This document shows, in pieces, positions 12,933 to 23,612 of a stretch of DNA of 64,000 bases. Location: assembly GCA_036971615.1 (NCBI GenBank), contig JAYKKR010000033.1, forward strand, positions 62,001 to 126,000. Reading direction: 5' to 3'. Position 1 is the stretch's first letter. Each line of letters begins with the position of its first letter. A program made the position numbers and the translations under genes. The notes beneath the pieces were generated by a model that was not told the DNA's origin, did not search any database, and saw nothing but the letters and a program-made list of their open reading frames with translations. Source of the stretch: Amyloporia xantha. Taxonomy: Eukaryota; Basidiomycota; Agaricomycetes; Polyporales; Adustoporiaceae.

Positions 12933-13380
12933 AACTTATGTAAGGTGGCCGGACGGATTATGTGATGTGTAGATTTCGTACTGAGAACTTGCAGGTGGAA
13001 TGCACCCGTAGCCATTATCTGTAGTAGGAAGTATGATACGAAGTGCAATCGCCGCAACATTATCACGACTAGTACCTGCGATTCAGAAACAATAGCTCTT
13101 GTGTAACATACTTACCTCATGAAGATATAGACAAGTTTCACGCCCATGCTCTATGTGCGAATTGCAAACCTCGTGTAAAGTCTCGATGATGATAAGTTCG
13201 ATATGTTATGCTCTATAATATGTCCTCGCGAAGGAGTGGACTATTGCATCAGTTGCGTTGAAAACTCATATCGGCGTCACACAGAAGGTTATGAGCTCTC
13301 AGCCACAGAGCAACGTCGCATTCTTCAAATCAACTACTTACAGTACCATTCGCGTCTAATAGATTCCACATAGCAACCTC
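12933..13380. other. Intergenic, convergent 3' ends
   Basis: Lies between the convergent F-box and secreted-repeat genes and presumably holds both terminators. AT-rich stretches occur, but I see no convincing gene or repeat. Confidence 0.4.
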
Positions 13381-14046
13381 TCAGTCCAGCTCGTCCAGAA
13401 CCCACCGGCGCACCACGTCCGCCCGCGCGACAAGTGCGTCCTCGAGCTCGCGCCGCCCGAATCGGAGGGGCCCGTGCGCAATTTCGATGTTCACCGGGGT
13501 CTTATTGATGTCGTGGAGTCGTGTCCAATCCAGGCGAGGAGGCATACGTTGGGCAGTGGCGGGGGTGGGGCCTGCTCGGGCAAAAAGCTCATCTTCGATC
13601 GAGCGAGCCAGTAATGCAGCGTCGTCACGCTTCAGCAAGCTGAACAGCGAGCTAAGGCTGAATGCCTGGCTGCCGGCCGCAGGGGCACTAGCTGGCTCGG
13701 CACGGGCGAGCAGGTCGTACTCGTCGCGCTTGAGTGAGTTGAAGAGGGAGCTAAGGCTGAATGCTTGGCTTCCAGCGGCGGGGGCGGGGGCACTTGCACG
13801 AGCAAAGAGCTCGTCGTCGATGGCACGTGCAAGAAATACATGGTCGTCGCGCTTGAGCCAGCTGAGGAGCGAGCTGAGGCTGAAGGCCTGGCTGCCGGCG
13901 GCGGGGGCTCTGGGTAAATAGGTAAGTTCAGTGTGCTTATTAGCATATGCGGGTGCGACGTACGGGGCGACGGGGGCAGCCATCGCCGGTGCGACGGAGG
14001 CGGCAGCGACGGCAAGAATGATGGGGAGAGCAGTGGAAGTACGCAT
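13381..14046 (-). CDS. Secreted precursor with three Lys-Arg-bounded repeats (Kex2-processed repeat protein candidate)
   Basis: 221 residues in one exon. Residues 1-23 are a signal peptide (hydrophobic core PIILAVAAASVA, cleavage near AMA/AP). Three internal repeats follow, each with core AAGSQAFSLSSLF.xLKR, ending in Lys-Arg at residues 65-66, 106-107 and 139-140, then D(D/E)xxxLLARxIEDELFARA; the spacing is 41 and 33 residues. This layout fits fungal proteins cut by the Golgi protease Kex2 into repeated peptides. The released peptide would be about 18-20 residues with an amphipathic FSLSSLF core. Further Arg-rich sites (FGRRELED, VVRRWVL) occur in the non-repeat C-terminus. No cysteines are visible, so it is not a typical cysteine-rich effector. 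A TATAAAAA lies at 14332-14339. The function of the peptides is unknown. Confidence 0.75.
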   Translation of the reverse strand: MRTSTALPIILAVAAASVAPAMAAPVAPYVAPAYANKHTELTYLPRAPAAGSQAFSLSSLLSWLKRDDHVFLARAIDDELFARASAPAPAAGSQAFSLSSLFNSLKRDEYDLLARAEPASAPAAGSQAFSLSSLFSLLKRDDAALLARSIEDELFARAGPTPATAQRMPPRLDWTRLHDINKTPVNIEIAHGPLRFGRRELEDALVARADVVRRWVLDELD

Positions 14047-15311
14047 GCTGATTAGAGTGATTTGGAGTGGAAAGAAGATATTGTATTAGGTGAAAGCGTA
14101 GGATGGTGTCGTGAAAGTAGGCGTGGGTCGTAAAATCAGAATGCAAAAACGTTAAGAAAAACAAGCAAGGCTGGAAAGGAAGAAGTATCAATCAGGATTC
14201 GGAATTGACGAGAGTCGGTGTTGGATATTGAGGACTTACCAACCAGTACCTGTACTTGAAAGACTTGAGCTCTGGGAGGAAATATGAACGAGGAGTTGAG
14301 AGCTGCAGAAACCTGAAAAAGAGGTCCCATGTTTTTATACCTAGAAGAGTTACGGAAGTACGGACCCATACTTGCGATAACTCATGATGGCTCTGCCTTG
14401 TGGTATGAGACGCGATGACTCCGAATCGCCGGTACAAACAGCCACGAGAACAGCATACACGTACCGTAGCAACATGATCCAGAGGGCCTTCTGACCCGCG
14501 CACTCACATGTATCGATGCTGCCATCATGGGTATGTCGGGTTTGGGCTTCTTGCCGAATAAGACAGCCATGCTGAGTGGGTGCAAGTTAGACAGACAGCA
14601 CGCACCCAATCCAGAAGCTCAATTCTTAGTTATCCAGTAGTTTAAAACTCCACCACAGAGACTATGCGGTGAGAGGTGAATACACGGAGTTCGCCTCGCC
14701 TCATCTATGAGCTCCTATGAGTTCACCCAGCGAATACATGAGCAGAGGCCCTGATGGACGATGATATACGTCTATATACGTCTCATCACCTAGGGCGGCG
14801 TGTTGGTACACGTTCTGGCGGAGACTTAGAGCTGGACATCTCGGGCAGAGCTCGTTATTGACATCTTCGGCGTCGATTCAAAGTAAACTGTCAGAGAGAC
14901 GGCTCGGCTTGGACTGCAGGGAAGACCAGGTTGTTCAATTGATATAAATGCATGCGAGCTTTACACGATGATCAATGATTGGTTGACTATCCGAGAGACG
15001 AGTGTATACCAGAGTGCCTCTAGAGGACGCGGAGGATACGGTAACACCTTTGGGGTAGACGCTCGCAAGGCCCTTGATTCAAATGCACGTGGTCGAGCGG
15101 ACGACCGCAAGTTACAGCTTCATCTTCAGCATTCACGACTACCGCGCAGGGCATCTCTCAAATACGAGCTGCTCCCCAATAGACCACCCACTATAAATCG
15201 TGAGTCGCAATTGATCAACTGTCGCTCGATGAAGCTCAACGGAGGACATGCAGGATCTCATCCTCGTTTGTCACTTTGTGTCTCGCAACAGAGGTCGAAT
15301 TCGAAGTCGCC
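14047..15311. other. Divergent intergenic region
   Basis: Upstream of both the secreted precursor (-) and FB2 (+). TATAAAAA at 14332-14339 (-) probably serves the precursor. The last ~110 bases before 15312 (CGCTCGATGAAG.., then GGTCGAATTCGAAGTCGCC) match the sequence before the FB3, FB4 and FB5 start codons. No coding region is supported. Confidence 0.45.
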
Positions 15312-16758
15312 ATGACACTACCCCTTCCTCCTGAAATCTGGGACTCCGTTATTGATTGCCTAGTGGGCGACTACAGCGCGCTGTTGACCTGCATGCTGGT
15401 CTGCAAATCCTGGGTACCCAGAAGCCGGCATAACCTGCCTCGAGACATGTCATTTTACAATCGAGACGAGGTTGTGCAGGTTGCCCTGGGTAACGGAACA
15501 CGGTGGAAAGGACCAGAGGTTGTGAATATAATCGGTGGCGCCGGTGACGAGCACAAGCCAATCCCCCATCTGAGCATGTTCGCCATGATGCTGGCAGGCC
15601 GGTGGACCCAAGTGCAGAACCTGGGTATCCAAGGTGCTGCATGGCATGCGGGAAACATGATGCCGAAAGTGTTCCTCCATCTCTCTGCCTTCTCCTCCAT
15701 CACAACCCTTAGGCTTCATCAAGTAACTTTTCCATCGATCACGACGCTGCGTCGGCTCATCTGCTCTTTCTCAAATCTCCGAGAGCTTCGTTGCTCCAAT
15801 CTGTCTTGCCCGGAGGATGGAGCTGTTCCTGCTTTTGCAAAGTGGCCACAAACGTTATCGGTGTTGTACCTATCCGGCAGTGGGGCCTCGATCACTGGCG
15901 TTGCGAACCTGTTGCTCGCTTCTGGTGTCGTTGCCCACCTGCATCATCTACATTTTGACTACCAATACATCGAGTCTCCTGCACATGCACGTGCATCAGC
16001 CTCCCTACAAGCATTGGTGGATACTGCAGGCACATCATTGCGTAGATTCTGGTTGTCATTGAATGTGGGATCCAAATGGAATCGGTCCCTTGACAGCGCA
16101 AAACTCCGTCCGTCCATTTTCTTTCATTGACAGAATAATACTTACCCCTGACTCATTTGCTCCCATAGCCTGCTTAAACCTCGTTCACAGTACAAAGCTC
16201 GAAACGCTGGGGCTTATTCTGTACGACGTCTGTGAAAATGCCGACTACGACTGGACGCTTCGAACTATCTCGCACATCACATCTGATGTCGTCAAGAATG
16301 TTTGGATTAGAATCATACTTGGGGATGCCTTGCCGGTTGATACAACTGTGGCGAGAATCGTGCAGGACTTCTGTGTCCAGCTGGATGAAGTTCTGTCTTC
16401 TCTCCCTGGCTATTCCAACCTCGAAAAAGTTTCACTTAATCTGCTCACCGTCTCCGATCATATATGGGAAGATCCGGGACGGCAATTGCTGCCCCAGGTG
16501 ACGTCCCAAATGCCTCGACTGCATGAGCGAGGAATTTTGCGGTGCGTATTGGATTCCCGAATCTATTGATCTGGCTGATAGACGTTTTTCATTCCATCCC
16601 GCTCAGAATTCATGTTAACTACATTGAACTCAAGAGTTCCACCTTGTAGATCTATCCGCCAGACGAGTAGGTCGGTACCCTACAATCAGTTTCGTGGACA
16701 TAATTCAGACCCCATGTCTCCACCATCTCGACGTCATACTATTCTTGTATTTATCTAA
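15312..16758 (+). CDS. F-box/LRR-like protein, paralogue FB2 (intact)
   Basis: The clearest intact member of the FB family. Exons: 15312-16107, 16169-16541, 16650-16758, 425 residues. F-box LPPEIWDSVIDCLVGDYSAL (residues 5-24) with CMLVCKSWVPRSRHNL; a leucine-rich middle (FSSITTLRLHQVTFPSITTL, FSNLRELRCSNLSC); exon 2 carries the family block QVTSQMPRLHERGIL. Intron 1 (61 nt) uses donor GTCCGT where the paralogues have GTGCGT, a weak site worth noting. Intron 2 is 108 nt. Phases 1 and 2 agree with FB1, FB4 and FB5. The start was chosen by alignment of paralogues, not the in-frame ATG 36 nt upstream. Probable SCF adaptor, target unknown. Confidence 0.82.
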
Positions 16759-17264
16759 CCCGGAACAGTCGACTTGTACTTCATGTTTGTCATTTTCTCG
16801 TCGATGTACTCGGGGGGTTCACAAGTTCCTCTGTATAGTATATAGCTCCATTTCCTGCTTCAGGTTCGAGACTTGTTACACCGTAGCTATCCCAGTGCTC
16901 TGCTTGTGCTCTCCATGTCATTTTTAGGAGGTTTTATTGGTGTCTGACTATCTATGAAGCACGCCTTTGTATGTATACAACACGGATCACGATCCGGAAT
17001 GTATGAACATTGCGATTTAAATGTACTGGATCAGCGAATTCCCCTCGCCCAAGTTCAAAAGCTTTATCCCGATAGGCGTGATCGATGAGCACGTATTCAT
17101 AGTGTCCCGACGCGCCTCGTTACCTCTTCGATGCAACTCACGCTAGTACATAGACCTTCACGCATCACATCCTGTTCCTGTATCTCTGTCTCCTCCAAGT
17201 CTCTCGTCTGAGATCTAATATTAGTCGGTTCGCCCACTCTGACATCCACGGACCACTTCCCCAT
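16759..17264 (-). repeat. Intergenic with relic copy b (promoter part only)
   Basis: From about 16990 to 17264 the minus strand matches the 5' part of the relic family (TGCTCATCGATCACGCCTAT block, GGTCTATGTACTAG, then GAGACAGAG and the GTTCGCCCACTCTGACATCC block in plus orientation). The PLPDDLL start is absent. The match continues about 40 bases into the La gene's last exon. 16759-16990 holds only the FB2 3' flank. Confidence 0.55.
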
Positions 17265-19318
17265 TCACCCTGCTGCTGGCACTACTATCCGTAGAAGCTC
17301 TGCATCCCCGCCACCGCGTTGTGGGAATTGTATTCGCCGTGCGGCGGACTTCGCGCGCTCGATCTGGAACACCTCCTCGGTCTCCTCTGTGATGGCATAC
17401 TTCAGGATACATGAAGACGATGGCGGCGAGGAGGAACTCACCATCGGGGATACTCCACGATGCCTCCTTGCCGTTGAGCGTTTTCAGGTGTTCCTTCACA
17501 TAGGTGATCTCATCCTCGGTGAGGGCCTTGTCAAAGCCAACGAGCCCTGAGCTCTCTCCCCGCAAATATTTGACGAACGGAATGGGCGAGAAGCGCTCCT
17601 TGAGCGCGCCCTGCAATATCTCTTCAATATAACGGCAAACAGGTTCAGCGATGTGCATGACGGACCTTGATCTCGTCGATGCTGACATCCTCCCCGCTGC
17701 CTTCGAACTTCAATGACGCGCCCCTAACGAGGGGTACTTCCTCATCCACCACGCTGCCGTTACCCTCCTTGTCCTCTTGCACGCGGATCTTGTTGCCCAA
17801 GAACTCAAGGAAGACCTCACGCCTTGCCTTTTCCTTCTCCTTGCATTTGCTGTCTTTGCCTTTTCCTTTTGCCAGTGCCTTCATCTCCTTGAACGCGTTG
17901 AAGCCCTTACGGCCCTCCTCTGCGAGGTTCTGCCTCCGAATGACCGCCGAATTCCCCGTGAGGCCCTCTTCTTTGATCTTCATGTCGCAATATGCCTCCC
18001 TGACAAAGTGTGAAAAGGGAATAACGACTGAAACCTAAGAAATTTCACTTTGACATGATCAGGAGCTCTTCTCCGTTCCATGAAGGCTTCGGGTCCGCGT
18101 TCAAGAAAGCCTCCACCGACCGGTCATCAGCGAATTCTACAAACACGGAGCCCTCGTGCCACTTATGAGATGTATGCATTAGTCGATGAAAGAGACATCT
18201 ACCTTGAACTCCCTCGTCGCGTCAATCCGCCGCATGTGCACATTATTCATCTTGCCGTACTTGTTGAAGAATTCCTCAAGCTGTTTCTGTATCCCGTCCA
18301 CTTCCGCACCGAACCCTTTCTGTAGATGTCTTGATAACGACCGATGGCAGTACCCGCGGAGCGTGACGTACCGCGTAAATGCTCCTCTCGGACTGGCCTT
18401 TCGGCTCCTGCACTTCTGTTCGGCGACGCACTTGCGTGCCCTCCGCGTTGACCTCGAGCTCCTCGCTCAAACGCAGCGCGTGAATGATCCATTCAAGCCC
18501 GAGCGGCTGGAATTCGCGCATACGCTTGAAAGACGCAAGTGTTTTGATTTCCACCCAGTGCTCCTCATTCATAGTGTGCAGTGTCCACATGAATCTACAT
18601 GTCCCCATGTTCAGCGACCTCGATATCCACAGCCATTACCCGTACGCCTTTAGGGCAATGTGCCCTCATCATGTTCCAGAAATGAATCTCTCAGTAGACA
18701 GGATGTTCTCCAGGGATGCGCTTGAATCGGACACTCTCGAGTGGGTTTTCCCAATGGGAGCCAGGTAAATGCATAAGCCTTGCAACTTGGAGCGCAAAAC
18801 CTAACACAGTCGATCTCCCGGATGCATTCCGCGTCGACCCTGCCTGTGTTCGAATTCTCCTATGAGACCGTATCGATCTCATAGACACCACAGACTCAGA
18901 CTGCAGAGTCTAGGTCCGAGCGCTCAGCCTCAAAGCCGCAATGCCTTGTTTAACTTTTTGAGCCGTGAGCTCGGTCTTCGAAGCCCAGACCAACACGAAC
19001 CTGGAGAGAGTGAAGGATGCATACGTACTTATCGTAAGGAAGGTTGGAGTCCGCAAAGTAGGATTCAACTGGATTGAAATCTCATGAATTCGGGGAAAGT
19101 TTCTGGTCGAGGTAATACGCACTTTGCCTCATAGCCTCCAATGTTTTGTCCCGGTCTCCGTCCAAGCTCATTGAGTTCATTTCTGAGCTCACCCTGGTCT
19201 CACCGTCGGCTTTGCTCACTGCCTCTGCCCCCTTGACTTGCTTCGGTTGCGTCTCGGCTTTGCCATCCATCTTCACTTCTTCCGAAAGAGAAGGTGTATC
19301 CACTGCAAATGCAGCCAT
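17265..19318 (-). CDS. LHP1: La-type RNA-binding protein (Lhp1 homologue)
   Basis: Nuclear chaperone binding the 3' oligo-U of pol III transcripts and assisting tRNA maturation. Eight exons: 19123-19318, 19029-19068, 18372-18594, 18203-18319, 18049-18161, 17666-17999, 17442-17610, 17265-17386; 437 residues, all phases consistent. La motif: RQIESYFADSNLPYDK, FMWTLHTMNEEHWVEIKTLASFKRM. RRM1: GSVFVEFADDRSVEAFL. C-terminal RRM3-like part: IRVQEDK, ERFSPIPFVKYL, then ETEEVFQIERAKSAARRI. Intron 2 is 434 nt, far longer than the others. The last ~10 residues (LLRIVVPAAG) and the stop lie in sequence shared with the relic repeat, so the natural C-terminus seems to have been replaced. The gene is flanked by relic copies on both sides. 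Confident in family; exon 2 is only 40 nt but is required for the La motif. Confidence 0.88.
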
Positions 19319-19359
19319 GACATTGACAAAAGCGAAAGAAACAGGAGCAACCTAAGAGA

Positions 19360-20375
19360 AGTTATCGACGATCGTGATCCCCGATCGTTCGCAGTACGAG
19401 TCACGTGCCCTGCCCACGGGCGTCGGGGTCGTTCGTCGTAACGACGAACGACCCCCGACGCCCCGTCGTGAGTACGCGGTCCTCGTATTCTGTGCCAATT
19501 GGTGTTTAGGCCTCCTCCATCTGCCTCACTGAAGCTTATCTGACTGGCCAGCATGCCCTAGACTTTGGCATAGGTGCTTACGCAGTGGAAGGGTTCTCAA
19601 TCGTGTCGCGCGTACAACATTTGGTTCCTGCTTCTCTAACGTCAGCAACAAATTTCTCCCCTGCCTCTTCCGTGTCGTGCTGCAGACACATCGCATGTGA
19701 TAACTTGGTGATAATGAACGGATAGGAAAAGAGTAGGGCAGGGTGTTGTGGGACGACAGTGCAATAAGCGTGGTTGGACCAGGTACGCAACTTCCAATAC
19801 ATGCTACGTAGCGTCTTAGCGTCGTCAAGGAACTGAGCTTGGTGTAATAATATTGTCAGGGAAGCCCGCGTTTTCGGGCTGCCCTACCATGCTCCTGCGA
19901 AAACATGAGAAGTTCCCTTACCACTCCCACATCAAGACGATTCTCAACTTCTGACAGGACAGCTTCAAAGGTGATATCTGTGACGCCCTGATGAATAATT
20001 ATTCGAGGAATTCCATGGCAACGAGGTCATCGAGCAGAGGGCGCGGCGTTGTCTCAGTAGTCAGGACTCAGTTCGACAGTCGGAGTCCAGAGCTCAGCTC
20101 TCGCAGTTGCGGGATGTCTCGATAGGTGTGATCGATGAGCACATATCCATAGAGACCCAGCCCGCCCAGTTGCCTCGAGACAGCCTTCGAGACAACGCAT
20201 CCTGCACACACTAGTACATAGACCTCCCTGCACTGCATCTTTATCTGTATCTCTCTCCTCCCTCATCTGATATCCAGCACTAATCGGTTCGCACACTCTG
20301 ACATCCACCGACCACCATTTCACCATTCACTTCTGCTGCCGCCATCACTATCCGTACGATCTCTGCGCGGTCGTT
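19360..20375 (-). repeat. Relic copy c, head-to-head with FB3
   Basis: The best preserved relic. On the minus strand from 20375 down: CTCGAG-centred block (20170-20180), a broken PLPDDL-type start (about 20035), a segment ending GAAGTTGAGAATCG (VLSEVENRLDV), then an open stretch 19578-19802 (MYWKLRTWSNHAYCTVV, SYPFIITKLSHAMCLQHD, EEAGEKFVADVREAGTK) that reads like genuine old coding sequence, and the terminal CACGTGA block near 19400. The same order is seen in copies a and d. The ancestral protein is not recognised. Frame breaks near the start make this copy a pseudogene. Confidence 0.6.
19418..19463. repeat. Near-perfect 22-bp inverted repeat
   Basis: Arms 19418-19439 and 19441-19463 (GGGCGTCGGGGTCGTTCGTC and its complement, with one extra C in the right arm) around a single-base centre. 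It sits where the other relics carry their CGACGCCCGACGCCC..GGGGCACGTGA end, about 100 bp from the La start codon. It may form a cruciform or be a symmetric binding site. Confidence 0.75.
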
Positions 20376-20558
20376 CCGCGCGCTCATTTGGGACTACCAC
20401 ACGGGACTTTACGTATATTCAGAAGAACGCCTGCCATCCATCGTAGGTCACAATAGCTCAGATATGGCTCGATCAATTTGACTGGACGACATATAGGCTC
20501 TCGTTCATCCTCATTCGTCAGCTCGAGTCTTGCGTCAGCGGTCGAATTCGAGGCTGCC

Positions 20559-21901
20559 ATGGCCCCATTCCTTCCTCCCGAGATCTGGGACTCCATCATT
20601 GATTGGCTGGAGGGCGACTACAGTACGCCGACGACATGCACGCTGGTCTGCAGGTCTTGGGAGCCAAGAAGCTGGTATAACCTGCCAAGAGAGATGAGCT
20701 TTTCAAATCGAGACGACGTTGTGCAGGTTGCACGGGACAGCGGAAAGCTGTGGAAAGGACCAGAGACTGTATATGTGTCAGGAAATGCTGGTTTTGAGTG
20801 TAGGCCAATTCCACATCTCAGCACATTTTCCGCCATGTTAGCAGGCCGATGGACGCGAGTACGGGAGCTGTGGATCTCAGATGCTGTGTGGCATGCTTGG
20901 ACATGATGCCTCTCACTTTCTTGCATCTATATGCCTTCTCGTCCATAACGACCCTCTGGCTTAATAATGTCATTTTCCCGACGATTGTCTCGCTGCGTCG
21001 TCTTATCTGCTGTTTCCCGAATCTCCGATCGCTCAACTGCTATGAACTGTTCTTCTCGGAGCATGGGGCTCCCCTCCGCCATTCGCGAAGTGGCCGCGGG
21101 AGCTTTCGTCGCTTCACATAGTCGGTAGTGGGGCCTCAATCATTTGCACTGCGGGCCTCTTGCTCCCTGCTGGCGTCATTTCTCATCTGCATAATCTACA
21201 TTTTGACTACCGATATGTCGAATCCTCTGCACATGCACGAGCATCGACCTCACTGCAAGGGTTGGTGGATGCTGCGGGCGCATCATTGAGGACATTGGGA
21301 TTGTACTTGAATGTGGGGCACAAACAGGATCGGATTGCTGAAGGCACAGAAGTCCGTGCGTCCTTAACCTTTTGTTGATAGAATAGTCCTTTAACCCTAA
21401 TTCATCTCTTCCCGTAGCTTATCCAAGCCTTGCTCCTAATTCAAACCTCGAAATCCTCAAACTACATCTGAACAATGTCAGTGCAAGTAGCGACTACGAC
21501 TCGGTATTTTGGTGTCTCTCGCACGTCACATCCGACATTATCAAGAGGGTCGAGATTTCCTTCTTTCTCGAACGTGCCTCGCCGGCGGACATAGCTGTAG
21601 CGAGCATTGAACGAAACTGCTGTGCCCGACTGGACGAAATTCTGTCTTCTCTCTCTGTCTTCGCACAGCTTGAAATAGTTATAATCGATTTGTACGACCT
21701 CGACACCTACAGGCCGGTAGCTCTGGCACAGGAACCGTGGCCCCAAGTGATATCACAGATGCCACGGTTGGATGAGCGAGGAATTCTGCAGTGAGTGATG
21801 TATCCTGATATCACCGATCTGCCTGATTTACAGTTTTATCTGCCAGATCTCAAGTTTCCGGTTTAAGCTCAAAGGCTCTATCACGCAGATCTATACGCTG
21901 A
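20559..21901 (+). pseudogene. F-box/LRR-like paralogue FB3, frameshifted
   Basis: Starts with a good F-box (LPPEIWDSIIDWLEGDYSTP, RSWEPRSWYNL) but loses the frame twice in exon 1. A one-base loss near 20895-20903 gives a stop at 20904, and a second break lies at about 21070, where the family reads APxFAKWP. After that the family frame reopens (SGASIICTAGLLLPAGVISHL). Exon 2 (21418-21790) is fully open with normal splice sites (CGTAG acceptor, GTGAGT donor). Exon 3 (from 21889) stops after three codons (TGA at 21899). Three lesions make sequencing error alone unlikely. The promoter matches the other copies and faces relic c. Confidence 0.8.
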
Positions 21902-22585
21902 ACGAACAAGTTGGTCGGCGCTCTGCAATTCCTTTTGTGGAGCACCAGATGTCCGCTGAGATGGCGTCCTCTGCTTGACCTACTCGGAGTCCCCTCAGCA
22001 TATGCGCATTACAAGTGTGAATCATTGGTCCCGCTCCATAATGTGTCTGTTTCTTTACAGGCTTGTATCCCGGAGATCAGGACCGCTTCGAGGACATTAG
22101 ATAATGGCTTCAGTTGACTCGTGAAGGGCCCGAAACCTGTGTGACCCGCCCTGGGGAGCGGGACACCATGCCTATGCAGTCTGCTTTGCCCCACCCTCCG
22201 TCTTTGCTTTCCATTACCCGAGAGTAAATGTTTGGTTCCTTGTACGCTCGCAAGGTGAGTCCGTGATAGAGAAGAAAACAAAAGACAAGAAAAAAGAAAA
22301 ACAAAAGACTTGTTCATCATAGCGCGCGGCGATGGCATTGTCGTCCACAGTGGCACAGCCAATTCAAGTCTTAGACGATCACTGTTTCAACTAATAGTAC
22401 ATGAATCACATTGTACACGTGCACGGGACGTAGTAGGCACTCGAGAAAACACTAATACGGCGTCAAAATGAAAAGACAAGGACTTTCCCAAGCGGTACGA
22501 GAGACACCGTCTGCAGGGCTGGATAAAGTCAGATGAAGCGAAGACGTGACAGAGATTGGTTTACCAGAGTCACTAGTCTTGGGTC
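21902..22585. other. Convergent intergenic region
   Basis: Lies between the FB3 3' end and the convergent gene at 22586. It contains exon-3-like FB sequence decaying to about 22000 and A-rich stretches at 22265-22310. No gene supported. Confidence 0.4.
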
Positions 22586-23612
22586 TCAAAGCTCGATATT
22601 GGCTACACGAGCCGAGGCGTTGTTGCCCAGCTTCTCCGAGACAGCCTTCCTCACCCCCGAGTAGACATCTTCATTCAACACCATCTCCACGGTGCCTTGG
22701 ACGCAAATGGTGTCAGTTGTCACAGCCAACAGAACGTAAACAATAGAACATACTGTAGGTGAACTTGACACTATCAGATTTGGAGTGGAAGAAAAGAAAG
22801 TCACGGCTGGAGCCGCTGGTCTCGTAGTCGTAGCAAGTCATGTGCCACACGACATTGCCACCTACATCTTTCCTGCGGTCAATGAAGTCAGCTGTCGAAT
22901 GATTGGGGAGTGTCTGTACGTCAGAACACGCACTCGCAGATGCCTGCCTGAAAGTCAGCTCTCTTGAGGGCCCAGGAGTTGTCCTTCAGAATGGTATACG
23001 CCTGTTCATTCTTTGGTTCCTTCAGTGCAGTTATGGATTTTTCGAAAAGTTCCTGCTCCTTATGGCCCAGATATGCAGACATGATGGAGAAAATAACCTG
23101 GTCGACACTTTTGTGGCTGCTAGTATTATCAAGCTTGATAAACCTGGATATACAGAGGGTCAGTGCGATACCAAAAAGAAGTGTACATGGAACACAGACT
23201 TGAAACTGGGGACGTTCCACCCGAAGGTCTCAAGACATTCTTTATAATAGTCATACCACTTCTGTGTTTGCTCTTCTTTGGTGCGATCAAATTTTTTGTT
23301 GGCAGCCAATTGGGCGAGCAGGGAAGAATCCTGTACATCGCTCTGGAATAAACGCAGGTAAGACTTGGTCAATATTGTTTTTCAGATGAACGCTACCTTC
23401 TGCTGTTTGTTATTAAGGTTGGCGACGAACGACATTACTGAAGACCCAACCACAGCCACGGAGGGGGAAGACTCGTCCACAGCCGCGGTGGAGGAAGAAT
23501 TGCCGTCGGCAGGTGCAGCGTAGACAATAGTACAAGCTTCATTAGCTGAAGGGGCGCTCTGGATCTCGATGCCTTCAATGAACTGGAGGCGGGCTGCGAT
23601 GGTCTTGTTCAT
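22586..23612 (-). CDS. Conserved fungal protein of unknown function
   Basis: Five exons: 23397-23612, 23200-23342, 22934-23143, 22754-22872, 22586-22695; 265 residues, all phases consistent. It starts MNKTIAARLQFIEG, has an Ala/Ser-rich stretch (residues ~30-60), then a block LAQLAANKKFDR..WYDYYKECLETFGWNVPSF, followed by SVDQVIFSIMSAYLG, KDVGGNVVWHMTCYDYE, and VLNEDVYSGVRKAVSEKLGNNAS near the end. I recognise this order from basidiomycete hypothetical proteins of about 270-300 residues but know no function. No signal peptide, membrane segment or catalytic motif is evident. The acceptor of intron 3 (CGCAG, exon from 22872) was chosen because it restores phase and the family spacing. A TATAAAA at 23709-23715 lies about 100 bp upstream. 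Confidence 0.72.
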
